Shown in pieces: positions 36,296 through 44,810 of a stretch of 64,000 bases of DNA (the stretch's first letter is position 1; each line of letters opens with the position of its first letter). The stretch lies in NCBI GenBank assembly GCA_016934395.1, contig JAFGSZ010000086.1:62001-126000 (forward strand), written 5' to 3'. The position numbers and the translations under genes were made by a program. The notes below the pieces were generated by a model. It worked only from the letters and a program-made list of their open reading frames with translations. It was not told the DNA's origin and ran no database searches. The stretch comes from Bacteroidales bacterium. Its GTDB lineage: Bacteria > Bacteroidota > Bacteroidia > Bacteroidales > UBA10428.

Positions 36296-37436
36296 TTTTA
36301 TTGGGCTTTCTAAACTTTTTCCTTTTTTTATTATCCCTTCTCCTGGGTTCAACCGGATCGGCAAAACGTGATAAATTGTCTTCTTCATCCAGCGCATTCT
36401 GATAATCAATCATTGAGGCAATCGCTGATTCTTCAATCCCTTTCAGATTTTCAACAACCTCTCCATTTTTGTTTTGTTGAATTACTTCTTTTACAGTATC
36501 TACAGACATACAGGTGAGATTCACAGCATGGTCTTTTTCGAATGAATACCACATCAGGCGCTTAAATACATCTGTTTTTTGATGATAAGCATTCCCCTTT
36601 TTCGTTTCGAGCGGGATGGATATATCAGGAAAATCAAGCTGTGCATCCAGATAAGCATCCAGTTCATAATTCAGGCAGCACTTTAATTTCCCGCATTGTC
36701 CGGCAAGCTTTTGAGGATTCAGGGATACTTCCTGATATCGTGCCGAGTTTGTGGTAACCGATACAAAGTTGGTAATAAATGTGGAACAACATAACTCCCT
36801 GCCACATGATCCGACACCGCCAATCCTTCCTGCTTCCTGACGTGCGCCGATTTGTTTCATTTCAATCCGTACTTTAAACCGGTCGGCCAATACTTTTATG
36901 AGTTCCCTGAAATCAACACGGTCATCGGCAATATAATAAAATATAGCCTTGGTATTGTCGCCCTGGTATTCCACATCGCCAATCTTCATGTTTAACCCCA
37001 GTTCCTCGGATATTTTTCGGGCTTTCAGCATTGTGCCGTTTTCATTACCAATGGCTTCCTTCCATTTATCAATATCCACTGATTTGGCCTTCCTGTATAT
37101 CTTTTTTGCTTCAAGATCGTTAATCTCAATATTATTCCTTTTCATTTGATATTCAACAAGCTCGCCGATCAGAGAAACGATACCGATATCATGGCCGGGA
37201 TTTGCTTCCACAGCAACAATATCACCAATATGTAACCGTATTTTATTAGTATTTTTAAAATAGGCCTTACGTGTATTTTTAAATCGTACCTCCACCATGT
37301 CGGTGGTGGTTGATGATTCTGTTATGTCTTGTAACCAGTTGAAACTTTCCAGCTTATGGCATCCGCAATTACAAGTAAGTTCTCCAGATTTATCTAACAT
37401 CTTGCAACCTCTGCCTATATATTCGTTCCCATTCAT
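36285..37436 (-). CDS. ricT: RicT-like PSP1 domain protein with Fe-S-type cysteine motifs
   Basis: The 383-residue protein has a PSP1 domain (about 45-270) with the cysteine sets C211/C216/C217 (SCGRELCC) and C248/C253/C254 (QCGKLKCC), the pattern of Bacillus RicT (YaaT), which with RicA and RicF binds 4Fe-4S clusters and affects RNA processing and development. An extra N-terminal cluster, C22, C24 and C26 (TCNCGCH), is present. The C-terminus is very basic (about 365-383). RicA and RicF are not in the window, so a full Y-complex cannot be claimed. It lies between holB and gldH, as in other Bacteroidota. Confidence 0.85.
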   Translation of the reverse strand: MNGNEYIGRGCKMLDKSGELTCNCGCHKLESFNWLQDITESSTTTDMVEVRFKNTRKAYFKNTNKIRLHIGDIVAVEANPGHDIGIVSLIGELVEYQMKRNNIEINDLEAKKIYRKAKSVDIDKWKEAIGNENGTMLKARKISEELGLNMKIGDVEYQGDNTKAIFYYIADDRVDFRELIKVLADRFKVRIEMKQIGARQEAGRIGGVGSCGRELCCSTFITNFVSVTTNSARYQEVSLNPQKLAGQCGKLKCCLNYELDAYLDAQLDFPDISIPLETKKGNAYHQKTDVFKRLMWYSFEKDHAVNLTCMSVDTVKEVIQQNKNGEVVENLKGIEESAIASMIDYQNALDEEDNLSRFADPVEPRRRDNKKRKKFRKPNKNAN

Positions 37437-37491
37437 TTTAGAGTATAATATTTGTGCCTTCTTACACTTATGTCAACAAAAATAATAAAAA

Positions 37492-38619
37492 TTACTTCTT
37501 AAAGAGTGTTGTCAATTTAAGGGAAAAATCCATAAAGATAATTTTACCGTTGCCATTTTGTTCTATATGCCTTTGTGCAGTCTCCAATTCGTCCTTTAGC
37601 TGAATGATATTTGACCCTTTTATAAAATGATGAAATTTTTCCGCAAATTCACTTTCTTTTTTATTCAAATAAACCAGCTGCGGTAGTTTTAAATTCAGCA
37701 TAAAATTTTCCCTGATCATTTTTAATGAAAAAGATAAAAATCCTTTTTGTTTTTCTCTTCCCAGTGTTGCCATTTCATCAACCCACGAAATTATTTCAGA
37801 TATTTTACGTCCATAACCCAATCGCATAATCTGTATAAATTTTTCAAGATAATTGGCATTTTCTTCGCTCTGCTGAATTTCTTCAAGCGCTTTCAAATAA
37901 TTCCCGTCTGCCAGATGAACAATTGTGTCAAGCTCTGTTTTCTCCAAAGTCTGTGTTTCACCCAATTTTATTTTTAAATCATTGCCGGAAATCTTTGGGA
38001 TTTTTATAATTTGAGATCTTGATAAAATGGTGGGTAACATTTGATCAGTGCTCTCACACACCAGCAAAAAAATGGTTTTTTCCGGTGGTTCTTCAATCAG
38101 TTTTAACAGTTTATTGGCAGCAACAGTATTCATCTTTTCCGGTTTCCAGATGATCATAATTTTATATTCGGATTCAAAAGATTTTAATGAAAGTTTTTTA
38201 AATATCGATTCACTTTCAAATTTACTGATCAGTCCCTGTTTATTTTCAATACCAATATATTCATACCAGGCAGTCTCGCGCAAATAGGGGATATTTAAGA
38301 TACACTCCCGCCATTGTTTAATAAAATCATCGCTTACGGGATTTTTTGCAATTTCTTTTGTGGTATTTACCGGAAAAACAAAATGAAGATCAGGATGGAT
38401 AAGTTTATTATATTTTTTACAGCTTGCACATTCTCCGCATGAATCCTGCCCATTTTTGTTACCGCAGGAAATATATTGAGCATAAGCCATTGCCAGGGCA
38501 AGACTCCCTGTGCCTTCTTCACCCAAAAATAACTGGGCATGAGGTATCCTGTTATCGTTTACTGACCTGAGTAACCGCCCTATTATTTCCTTCTGGCCTA
38601 TGACTTCTGCAAATTTCAT
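37492..38619 (-). CDS. holB: DNA polymerase III subunit delta prime
   Basis: The delta prime subunit is part of the clamp loader. The 375-residue protein begins with FAEVIGQKEIIGRLLRSV, has the zinc module C52, C61, C64 and C67, and an SRSQIIKIPKI sensor segment. The P-loop is degenerate (GEEGTGSL, 33-40, no Lys), as usual for delta prime, which does not bind ATP. It is divergent from pgk with a shared palindromic promoter region, and ricT follows after 55 bases. Confidence 0.93.
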   Translation of the reverse strand: MKFAEVIGQKEIIGRLLRSVNDNRIPHAQLFLGEEGTGSLALAMAYAQYISCGNKNGQDSCGECASCKKYNKLIHPDLHFVFPVNTTKEIAKNPVSDDFIKQWRECILNIPYLRETAWYEYIGIENKQGLISKFESESIFKKLSLKSFESEYKIMIIWKPEKMNTVAANKLLKLIEEPPEKTIFLLVCESTDQMLPTILSRSQIIKIPKISGNDLKIKLGETQTLEKTELDTIVHLADGNYLKALEEIQQSEENANYLEKFIQIMRLGYGRKISEIISWVDEMATLGREKQKGFLSFSLKMIRENFMLNLKLPQLVYLNKKESEFAEKFHHFIKGSNIIQLKDELETAQRHIEQNGNGKIIFMDFSLKLTTLFKK

Positions 38620-38681
38620 CCCCGGGTAATAATTAAATACTTCAAATCTATGATTTTATTCTTATTTTGTCTCCCTGGCGA

Positions 38682-38713
38682 CAAAGGTAAATAAAAATAG
38701 TTTTTTACCTTTG
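38682..38713. promoter_or_regulatory. Symmetric divergent promoter between holB and pgk
   Basis: CAAAGGTAAA (38682-38691) and TTTACCTTTG (38704-38713) form a perfect 10-bp inverted repeat with 12 bases between. Each arm contains a TACCTTTG -7 box: one reads toward pgk (ATG at 38744) and one toward holB (start at 38619). Because the boxes are so close, the -33 zone of each promoter falls on the other promoter's -7 box, so the two polymerases should compete. Confidence 0.6.
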
Positions 38714-38743
38714 TGCAAATTATAACACTCAAAATCCTACAGA

Positions 38744-39937
38744 ATGCAAACAATTGATAACTACAACTTTTCAGGAAAAAAAGTAATCGTTAGAGTTGAT
38801 TTTAATGTTCCTCTCAACGACAAGTTCCAGGTAACTGATAATACCAGGATACGGGGCGCCTTACTTACTATTAATAAAATAATGGGAGACGGCGGTTCCG
38901 CTGTATTAATGTCTCACCTGGGAAGGCCTAAAACCGGTCCCGAAGATAAATTTTCGTTAAAACACGTGGTTCCTGAATTATCCAAGTTATTGAACAAGGA
39001 AGTGCAGTTTGCAGACGATTGTATTGGTGCCGCTACCCTGGCAAAAAAACAAAATCTGAAACCCGGAGAGGTTCTTATTCTTGAAAATCTCAGGTTCTAT
39101 AAAGAAGAAACCAAAGGAGATGTTGAATTCTCCAAAAAACTGGCTGAAGGCGTAGATGTATATGTAAATGATGCATTTGGCACAGCTCACAGGGCCCATG
39201 CTTCAACCACTATTATCGCCGATTTTTTTCCGGAAAAAAATAAAATGTTCGGATTTCTCATAAACAGCGAGCTCAAAAGTATGGATAAATTGATCCATGA
39301 ATCTGAAAATCCATTTACTGCTATTATGGGAGGAGCTAAGGTATCTGATAAAATAGAAGTAATCAATAATCTGTTGCCGCGTATTGATAATCTGCTTATC
39401 GGGGGCGGTATGACCTACACTTTTATTAAAGCCCGGGGAGGTAAAATCGGAAATTCGCTGTGTGAAGAAGATAAACTCGAACTTGCCCTATCTATTATTG
39501 AAAAAGCAAAAACACATAATGTGAAACTCTATTTGCCCGTAGATGCAATTAATGCCGATAAGTTTGATGCGGAGGCTAAGGTTTCATTATCAAAAACCGA
39601 TGAAACTCCTGACGGCTGGATGGGCCTGGATATCGGGGAAGAAACAATAAAACTGTACAGCGAGGTGATTCAAAATTCAAAAACCATCCTTTGGAATGGG
39701 CCCATGGGCGTATTTGAAATGGAAAAATTTTCAAAAGGAACATCCAGGGTCGCACAAGCTATTGCCAGCGCCACTTCTAAAGGAGCTTTCAGCCTAATTG
39801 GAGGCGGAGATTCGGTTGCTGCCATCAATAAAAATAAACTTGCTGATAAGGTAAGTTACGTTTCAACAGGAGGCGGTGCTATGCTCGAATATATGGAAGG
39901 CAAAGAATTACCAGGAATTAAAGCTATCAGAGGGTAA
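38744..39937 (+). CDS. pgk: Phosphoglycerate kinase
   Basis: Pgk makes ATP and 3-phosphoglycerate from 1,3-bisphosphoglycerate in glycolysis. The 397-residue protein has the signature [13 protein letters not shown], the substrate-binding [20 protein letters not shown], the C-terminal nucleotide domain with [22 protein letters not shown], and [14 protein letters not shown]. Length is normal. Its promoter is shared back-to-back with holB, and a likely terminator follows at 39964-40004. Confidence 0.98.
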   Translation: MQTIDNYNFSGKKVIVRVDFNVPLNDKFQVTDNTRIRGALLTINKIMGDGGSAVLMSHLGRPKTGPEDKFSLKHVVPELSKLLNKEVQFADDCIGAATLAKKQNLKPGEVLILENLRFYKEETKGDVEFSKKLAEGVDVYVNDAFGTAHRAHASTTIIADFFPEKNKMFGFLINSELKSMDKLIHESENPFTAIMGGAKVSDKIEVINNLLPRIDNLLIGGGMTYTFIKARGGKIGNSLCEEDKLELALSIIEKAKTHNVKLYLPVDAINADKFDAEAKVSLSKTDETPDGWMGLDIGEETIKLYSEVIQNSKTILWNGPMGVFEMEKFSKGTSRVAQAIASATSKGAFSLIGGGDSVAAINKNKLADKVSYVSTGGGAMLEYMEGKELPGIKAIRG

Positions 39938-39963
39938 TTAAATTATATATAATTATATTTACT

Positions 39964-40004
39964 GCTTGTTTCAGGTTTTTATTCCTGGAACGGGCAATCT
40001 TTTT
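39964..40004 (+). terminator. Probable intrinsic terminator of pgk
   Basis: In RNA a 12-bp stem forms between GCTTGTTTCAGG (39964-39975) and CCTGGAACGGGC (39984-39995), with three U-G pairs and an 8-base loop. It is followed by AATCTTTTT. The U-G pairs work only on the plus strand, as expected for a terminator of pgk. Confidence 0.6.
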
Positions 40005-40033
40005 AACTATTCTCCAATTAAACCCATCAAACA

Positions 40034-40837
40034 ATGGAACAGGGTAAAATAGCCATACTTGGTGGCGGAAATCTCGGGTCTTCAATTGTTAAAGGCTTAT
40101 TAAAAAGCAACTTTCCCGGTGAAAAAATTATTGTTACCCGACGTCGCACACACCTTCTTGAAAATTTTAAAAAAGAAAAAGTAATCATTACCGAAGATAA
40201 TTGTTATGCCGTGAAACAGGCCAATATGGTTATTATTGCTGTGAAACCGCATCAGATTTTTAGTTTATTATCTGAAATCAAAGACCAGATTAAACCCGAA
40301 CAACATATATTAATTTCAACAGTTACCGGTGTTTCTATTAAAGAAATGGGAGACGTTACAGGCAATATTCCTTTATACAGAGTAATGCCCAATACTGCTA
40401 TTGCCTTATGCGAATCTATGACATGTATTGCCTCCATGGATACCAATCAGGAACGAAAGGGAAAAATTATTGGTCTTTTCGATAAACTTGGTAAAACAGT
40501 GATCATTAATGAAGAGTTAATGGGCGCGGCAACTGTTCTGGGTGCTTGCGGAATAGCATTTGCACTGAGGTTTATGCGCGCTGTATCCCAGGGAGGAATT
40601 GAGATTGGATTTGGCGCCGAACTTTCACAACAAATCACAGCACAAACTATTAAGGGAGCATCCAGCCTGATACTGGAAAGTGATAACCATCCGGAACAGG
40701 AAATCGATAAAGTTACCACCCCGATGGGTATTACCATTTCGGGCCTTAATGAAATGGAACACCAGGGTTTCAGCTCAGCCTTGATAAAAGGGCTGATTAC
40801 TTCTTATAATAAGCTGGGGATGCTTTCAAAAAAGTAA
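40034..40837 (+). CDS. proC: Pyrroline-5-carboxylate reductase
   Basis: ProC makes proline from pyrroline-5-carboxylate with NAD(P)H. The 267-residue protein has the N-terminal dinucleotide motif ILGGGNLGSSIVKGLL, AVKPHQI, the conserved YRVMPNTAIALCESMT, and a C-terminal dimer domain (GACGIAFALRFMRAVSQGGIEIG, then the TTPMGITISGLNEME segment). The other proline genes are not nearby. It stands between pgk and cysE, with 78 bases before cysE. Confidence 0.95.
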   Translation: MEQGKIAILGGGNLGSSIVKGLLKSNFPGEKIIVTRRRTHLLENFKKEKVIITEDNCYAVKQANMVIIAVKPHQIFSLLSEIKDQIKPEQHILISTVTGVSIKEMGDVTGNIPLYRVMPNTAIALCESMTCIASMDTNQERKGKIIGLFDKLGKTVIINEELMGAATVLGACGIAFALRFMRAVSQGGIEIGFGAELSQQITAQTIKGASSLILESDNHPEQEIDKVTTPMGITISGLNEMEHQGFSSALIKGLITSYNKLGMLSKK

Positions 40838-40915
40838 TAATTAAGTTGAATTCTATAAACTTTATTTATATACGCTTGTTAAGACCTTATATTTTGTCTC
40901 AAATTCATTTGAAAA

Positions 40916-41758
40916 ATGGTGTCAACCAAAAAATTTCCTGAATTTCTATTTCAGCAATACCAGGATTTCAGAAAAGAAGTCCCATCATTGCTCAAGGCAC
41001 ATCAGTTTACAGATAAGCTTATAGCTTTTCTGTTCCCTTTTAAAGAAGATAAAGTTTGCACACTGCCCCAGATAAAATTAAATATCGCCCAATTACAAAT
41101 CGATTTTAAAAACCTGATTCAACCCATTGAATCTCTACTTATTGATAATACCATAGACCAGGTAACGGATTCATTTTTTAATGCTTTCCCCGGCATTTAT
41201 ACCAATTTAATTAACGATGCAGAAGCTTTTCTGAGTTTCGATCCGGCTGCACGGTCGAAAGAAAGCATAATTTTATATTATCCCGGCTTTTATTCCATTG
41301 CCGTATACCGGCTTGCACATGAACTGTATAATTTGCATGTTCCTTTCCTGCCGCGGATTATGTCTGAATATGCACACAGTAACACAGGCATAGATATTCA
41401 TCCTGGAGCAAAAATAGGCAACAATTTTTTTATCGATCATGGTACCGGAGTAGTGGTGGGTGAAACATCAATCATTGGTAATAATGTAAAATTATATCAG
41501 GGTGTTACACTGGGCGCCTTATTTGTGAATAAAAATATGACAGGAACAAAACGGCATCCCACTATTGAGGATAATGTAATTATTTATTCCGGAAGTACTA
41601 TCCTTGGCGGTGAAACAGTAATAGGTCACGATACGGTTATTGGAGGAAACGTATGGCTCACCAAAAGCGTTCCGCCAAATTCAGTAGTTTATCATGAAAG
41701 TAAGATGGTAATCCGTAACGGAAAAAATTTTGATGAACCCATAAATTTTGTCATTTAA
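40916..41758 (+). CDS. cysE: Serine O-acetyltransferase
   Basis: CysE makes O-acetylserine, the acceptor for sulfide in cysteine synthesis. The 280-residue protein has an alpha-helical N-terminal half and a left-handed beta-helix C-terminal half with IHPGAKIGNNFFIDHGTG (catalytic His region), VVGETSIIGNNVKLYQGVTL and ILGGETVIGHDTVIGGN. The C-terminus ends EPINFVI; a terminal Ile is what the bienzyme complex with CysK needs. It is followed by cysK after 159 bases. Confidence 0.93.
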   Translation: MVSTKKFPEFLFQQYQDFRKEVPSLLKAHQFTDKLIAFLFPFKEDKVCTLPQIKLNIAQLQIDFKNLIQPIESLLIDNTIDQVTDSFFNAFPGIYTNLINDAEAFLSFDPAARSKESIILYYPGFYSIAVYRLAHELYNLHVPFLPRIMSEYAHSNTGIDIHPGAKIGNNFFIDHGTGVVVGETSIIGNNVKLYQGVTLGALFVNKNMTGTKRHPTIEDNVIIYSGSTILGGETVIGHDTVIGGNVWLTKSVPPNSVVYHESKMVIRNGKNFDEPINFVI

Positions 41759-41917
41759 AAATGAAAACTTCCTATTTAGTCATACGGTTTATGGGTTTTT
41801 GTACTTACCTCTGTCCCTCAGCGGGGCGAATCATTATTTAATGTTGTCCTGCATGGACATGATTTAATATTTTATCATCTTAAATTATTTTTTATTCATT
41901 TTTAATTCCCGAAAATC

Positions 41918-42829
41918 ATGAAAGCAAATAATATATTAGAAACCATTGGGAATACACCCCATGTGAAAATAAATAACCTTTATCCACGCAATTATGAGGT
42001 TTGGCTAAAACTGGAAAAAACAAATCCCGGAGGAAGTATTAAAGACCGCATAGCCCTTTCGATGGTGGAAGATGCTGAAAAAAAGGGACTGCTCACTAAA
42101 GATTCAATTATCGTTGAACCTACATCAGGCAATACCGGAATTGGCCTCGCTATTGTAGCAGCAGTAAAAAAATATAAAATTATCCTGGTAATGCCGGAAT
42201 CCATGTCAATCGAACGCAGAAAACTAATGGCTGCCTATGGCGCTGAATTTGAATTAACACCACGTGAAAAGGGTATGAAAGGCTCTATTGAAAAAGCATT
42301 GGAGATAAAAGCAAAAAATCCCAATGTGTGGATACCCTCCCAATTTGATAATGACTCCAACCCTGAAATACACAGGCAAACCACAGCACAGGAAATTATT
42401 AAAGATTTTCCTGAAGGTTTCGACTACCTGATTACCGGAGTGGGAACAGGAGGCCATATTACAGGTGTAGCTGAAGTACTGAAAAAGCAGTTTCCAAAAT
42501 TACAGGCTTTTGCCGTTGAACCCGAAGCTTCGCCGGTTATTAGCGGCGGAGAACCCGGACCTCACCCCATTCAGGGAATCGGCGCCGGATTTATTCCAAA
42601 AAACCTGAATACAAAAATCCTGGATGGAACCATAAAAGTTTCCAAAGAAGAAGCTTTTGAATATGCACAAAAAGCCGGTAAAGAAGAAGGTATTTTTGGG
42701 GGTATATCCACCGGGGCTACACTGGCAGCTATAGCTAAAAAGATTAAAGATTTACCTGCAGGATCGAAAATTATTGCTTTTAATTACGATACCGGTGAAC
42801 GGTATCTTTCGGTAGAAGGATTATTTTAA
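41918..42829 (+). CDS. cysK: Cysteine synthase A
   Basis: CysK, a PLP enzyme, makes cysteine from O-acetylserine and sulfide. The 303-residue protein has the PLP lysine K42 in [14 protein letters not shown], the substrate loop [25 protein letters not shown] and [12 protein letters not shown]. It pairs with cysE upstream; the 159-base gap holds short AT-rich sequence and only weak hairpins, so each gene may have its own promoter. Its cysteine also feeds SufS. A perfect 12-bp stem-loop follows at 42844-42876. Confidence 0.97.
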   Translation: MKANNILETIGNTPHVKINNLYPRNYEVWLKLEKTNPGGSIKDRIALSMVEDAEKKGLLTKDSIIVEPTSGNTGIGLAIVAAVKKYKIILVMPESMSIERRKLMAAYGAEFELTPREKGMKGSIEKALEIKAKNPNVWIPSQFDNDSNPEIHRQTTAQEIIKDFPEGFDYLITGVGTGGHITGVAEVLKKQFPKLQAFAVEPEASPVISGGEPGPHPIQGIGAGFIPKNLNTKILDGTIKVSKEEAFEYAQKAGKEEGIFGGISTGATLAAIAKKIKDLPAGSKIIAFNYDTGERYLSVEGLF

Positions 42830-42843
42830 AACAACTCCAAAAC

Positions 42844-42876
42844 TACCCCGACAGGTGCTGATACCCTGTCGGGGTA
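42844..42876. repeat. Perfect 12-bp stem-loop between convergent cysK and DUF4870 gene
   Basis: TACCCCGACAGG and CCTGTCGGGGTA are perfect arms around a 9-base loop. The stem is GC-rich against an AT-rich background and starts 15 bases after the cysK stop. No T run follows on either strand, so it is not a standard terminator, although it could stop or protect transcripts from both sides. Its ACCCCGA core is shared with the element at 43999-44020. Confidence 0.8.
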
Positions 42877-42884
42877 AGCGGAAT

Positions 42885-43235
42885 CTATTGAATAATTTTA
42901 AGCGACAGCGGATATACAGTCGATTGCCCGTCAGCAGCCCTGACTGAGGCAATAATAATCATCACAAGATTCAATATTCCGAGCATTATTAATAATACAA
43001 TCCCTATAACTATAAAAATCAGGGGTATGCAACACAACATCCATATCAACATAGAAATCTGAAAATTCAGGGCATCTTTGCCCTGCTGATTTACAAATTC
43101 CGATTCATCTTTTTTTATCAGCCATATAATCAGTGGGCCGAGAATCCATCCGAAAGGAATGGCAAAACCGGATAGTGCAAGGAGATGGCACAACATCCCC
43201 ATGTTTTTTTCATCTTTGGTAGGAACAAGATTCAT
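42885..43235 (-). CDS. DUF4870 (Tic20-like) small membrane protein
   Basis: The 116-residue protein has the DUF4870 pattern: an N-terminal MLCHLLALSGFAIPFGWILG, the segment WLIKKDESEFVNQQGKDALNFQ between the first and second membrane helices, and two to three further helices ending in ASVRAADGQSTVYPLSLKII. The family is widespread and of unknown function. It is convergent with cysK and 103 bases after the DUF502 gene. Confidence 0.88.
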   Translation of the reverse strand: MNLVPTKDEKNMGMLCHLLALSGFAIPFGWILGPLIIWLIKKDESEFVNQQGKDALNFQISMLIWMLCCIPLIFIVIGIVLLIMLGILNLVMIIIASVRAADGQSTVYPLSLKIIQ

Positions 43236-43338
43236 AGGTTTAGAATTTTAGGATGATGTGATCAAACCTACAAAAAATATTGCTATATCCTGATATATAA
43301 AGGAATGAAATTTTATAAGAATTATCTTAAGCCTAATA

Positions 43339-43929
43339 CTACACCTTTGTCACCCCGCCCGAAACAATAAATTTCATAGCATCGGATGCCGGGATATCCA
43401 GCAGCCTGATATGCTCTTTAGGAACAATAAACATTTCACCGGAAAAATTATAGGAGTGTGGAAAATAAACCGCCACTTTATCCTTAATTTCCAGATCCGA
43501 TAAATCTTCAGTGGTTAAAAACCCCATTTTCTCAAGGTTGGAAATCAGGTTCACCCTTACAAGCACCGGCTGGTTGAATTTTTTTTCTTTCCCGACAAAT
43601 GCAGACAAAAGATCGCGTATGGCTGAATATATAACCTTAATAATAGGTGCATTATTCATAACCCGGTCAATGCCAATCCGTATCGGTCTGAAAATAATCG
43701 TGGGCCCGACTAATCCCAGCAGTGCAATTATTGCAGCAAGTATGGGGATAATCATTATCCCGATTCCAATGATCCCAATTTCCGGAAAACTCTCAGGCAG
43801 GTATTTTTCAAAGCCACTTCTTACCAGTTTAAATAACAACGAAAAAGCCTTTAATACAATAAAAATTGTAATTCCGGTAGGGGCAAGATATAGAAGGCCC
43901 TGGATAAAATATCGTATAAATTTTTTCAT
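43339..43929 (-). CDS. DUF502 membrane protein
   Basis: The 196-residue protein has two N-terminal membrane helices (YFIQGLLYLAPTGITIFIVL near 7-26, and a second near 50-75) and the soluble DUF502 domain with APIIKVIYSAIRDLLSAF, LVRVNLISNLEKMGFLTTED, VYFPHSYNFSGEMFIVPKEHI and DIPASDAMKFIVSGGV. The family has no firm function in bacteria. It follows the nested inverted repeat at 43966-44030. Confidence 0.88.
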   Translation of the reverse strand: MKKFIRYFIQGLLYLAPTGITIFIVLKAFSLLFKLVRSGFEKYLPESFPEIGIIGIGIMIIPILAAIIALLGLVGPTIIFRPIRIGIDRVMNNAPIIKVIYSAIRDLLSAFVGKEKKFNQPVLVRVNLISNLEKMGFLTTEDLSDLEIKDKVAVYFPHSYNFSGEMFIVPKEHIRLLDIPASDAMKFIVSGGVTKV

Positions 43930-43965
43930 CTGTTTATTTTTTAATTTTTATGGTCAGATGGAACC

Positions 43966-44030
43966 GCATGATTAAAATAATCATTGTCGTGTGTGTTTAA
44001 CCCCGATGTACTTCGGGGTTTTAATCATGC
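43966..44030. repeat. Nested inverted repeats upstream of the DUF502 gene
   Basis: GCATGATTAAAA (43966-43977) and TTTTAATCATGC (44019-44030) are perfect 12-bp outer arms. Inside lies a GC-rich 8-bp hairpin AACCCCGA / TCGGGGTT (43999-44006 / 44013-44020) that shares two bases with the outer right arm. The left outer arm can instead fold on itself: ATGATTA (43968-43974) pairs with TAATCAT (43978-43984). Three arms thus compete for pairing. The element lies in the 145-base gap between two minus-strand genes. Confidence 0.75.
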
Positions 44031-44074
44031 TTGTTTCATTTATCTGTATTTTTAGAATTAGTTGTAATCATTTT

Positions 44075-44419
44075 TCAAAGCCCGGTTTTTTTTCGAACCG
44101 GTAATTTACTTTTTACCAGATTATAGGACATATCAATCCATTCAAAAATATATTTTACCGGTACCGAACCATCAAGTAAAACGGTATTCCAATGGTTCTT
44201 ATTCATATGATATCCGGGAAGCACGGAAGAAAACTCTTCTCTGAGGGAAATGGCCAGTTCAGGGTCGCATTTTAAATTAATGCTCGATTCACTATCAAGG
44301 TTCAGGAGGGCAAACATCTTGTCTGCTACTTTAAAAACCAGCGTAGTTTCATCGAAGGGGAAACTTTCGGTCACTCCCTTTTTCTTAAGGCAATAATCGC
44401 GTATTGCTTCCATGTCCAT
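44075..44419 (-). CDS. MmcQ/YjbR family protein
   Basis: The 114-residue protein has the family pattern: YCLKKKGVTESFPFDETTLVFKV, MFALLNLDSESSINLKCDPE, and the C-terminal GYHMNKNHWNTVLLDGSVP. Members have a double-wing DNA-binding-like fold, but no cellular role is established. It starts 3 bases after yraN on the same strand. Confidence 0.9.
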   Translation of the reverse strand: MDMEAIRDYCLKKKGVTESFPFDETTLVFKVADKMFALLNLDSESSINLKCDPELAISLREEFSSVLPGYHMNKNHWNTVLLDGSVPVKYIFEWIDMSYNLVKSKLPVRKKTGL

Positions 44420-44422
44420 AAA

Positions 44423-44791
44423 CTAATTTATTGAGGGTAAATACGCTTCTTTTATATGTTTTATAACCGGTGTATCTGTTTTATTAAATGATATGGATAC
44501 AATATCAAACCTGGTTTCCGTATCCAGTTCATTTTTTTCAATGTATGCTTCTGCTGCCTCAATTAAAAAATTCTGTTTGGTAAAATTAACAGCTTCTTCC
44601 GGTTCTGAAAAATATTTGTTGCTGCGGGTTTTTACTTCAACAATTACCAGGTAATTGTTGTCGCGCGCAATAATGTCAATTTCCTTATGCTGAAATCTCC
44701 AGTTGGTCTCAATAATCTGGTATCCCAGGTTAATAAGATATTCTTCAGCAATTTCTTCTCCTTTTTTTCCAAGTTCATTATGTGAAGCCAC
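44423..44791 (-). CDS. YraN family predicted nuclease (UPF0102)
   Basis: The 122-residue protein matches UPF0102/YraN: GKKGEEIAEEYLINLGYQII, then the nuclease-like core E38-x-D40 (HKEIDIIARD) and E52-x-K54 (VIVEVKTRS) of the PD-(D/E)XK/Holliday-resolvase fold. Activity is predicted from the fold only. It lies 19 bases after the LD-carboxypeptidase gene and directly before the MmcQ/YjbR gene, so the three probably form one transcript. Confidence 0.92.
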   Translation of the reverse strand: MASHNELGKKGEEIAEEYLINLGYQIIETNWRFQHKEIDIIARDNNYLVIVEVKTRSNKYFSEPEEAVNFTKQNFLIEAAEAYIEKNELDTETRFDIVSISFNKTDTPVIKHIKEAYLPSIN

Positions 44792-44810
44792 GACTCTAAA
44801 ATTTTCAGGT

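Noticed and set aside
41808-41865. Small hairpins between cysE and cysK
   Set aside because: The stems are only 4-5 bp, which is within chance for this gap.
43511-43975. 154-residue open frame antisense to the DUF502 gene
   Set aside because: It lies opposite a conserved membrane protein, and its hydrophobicity mirrors the complementary codons.
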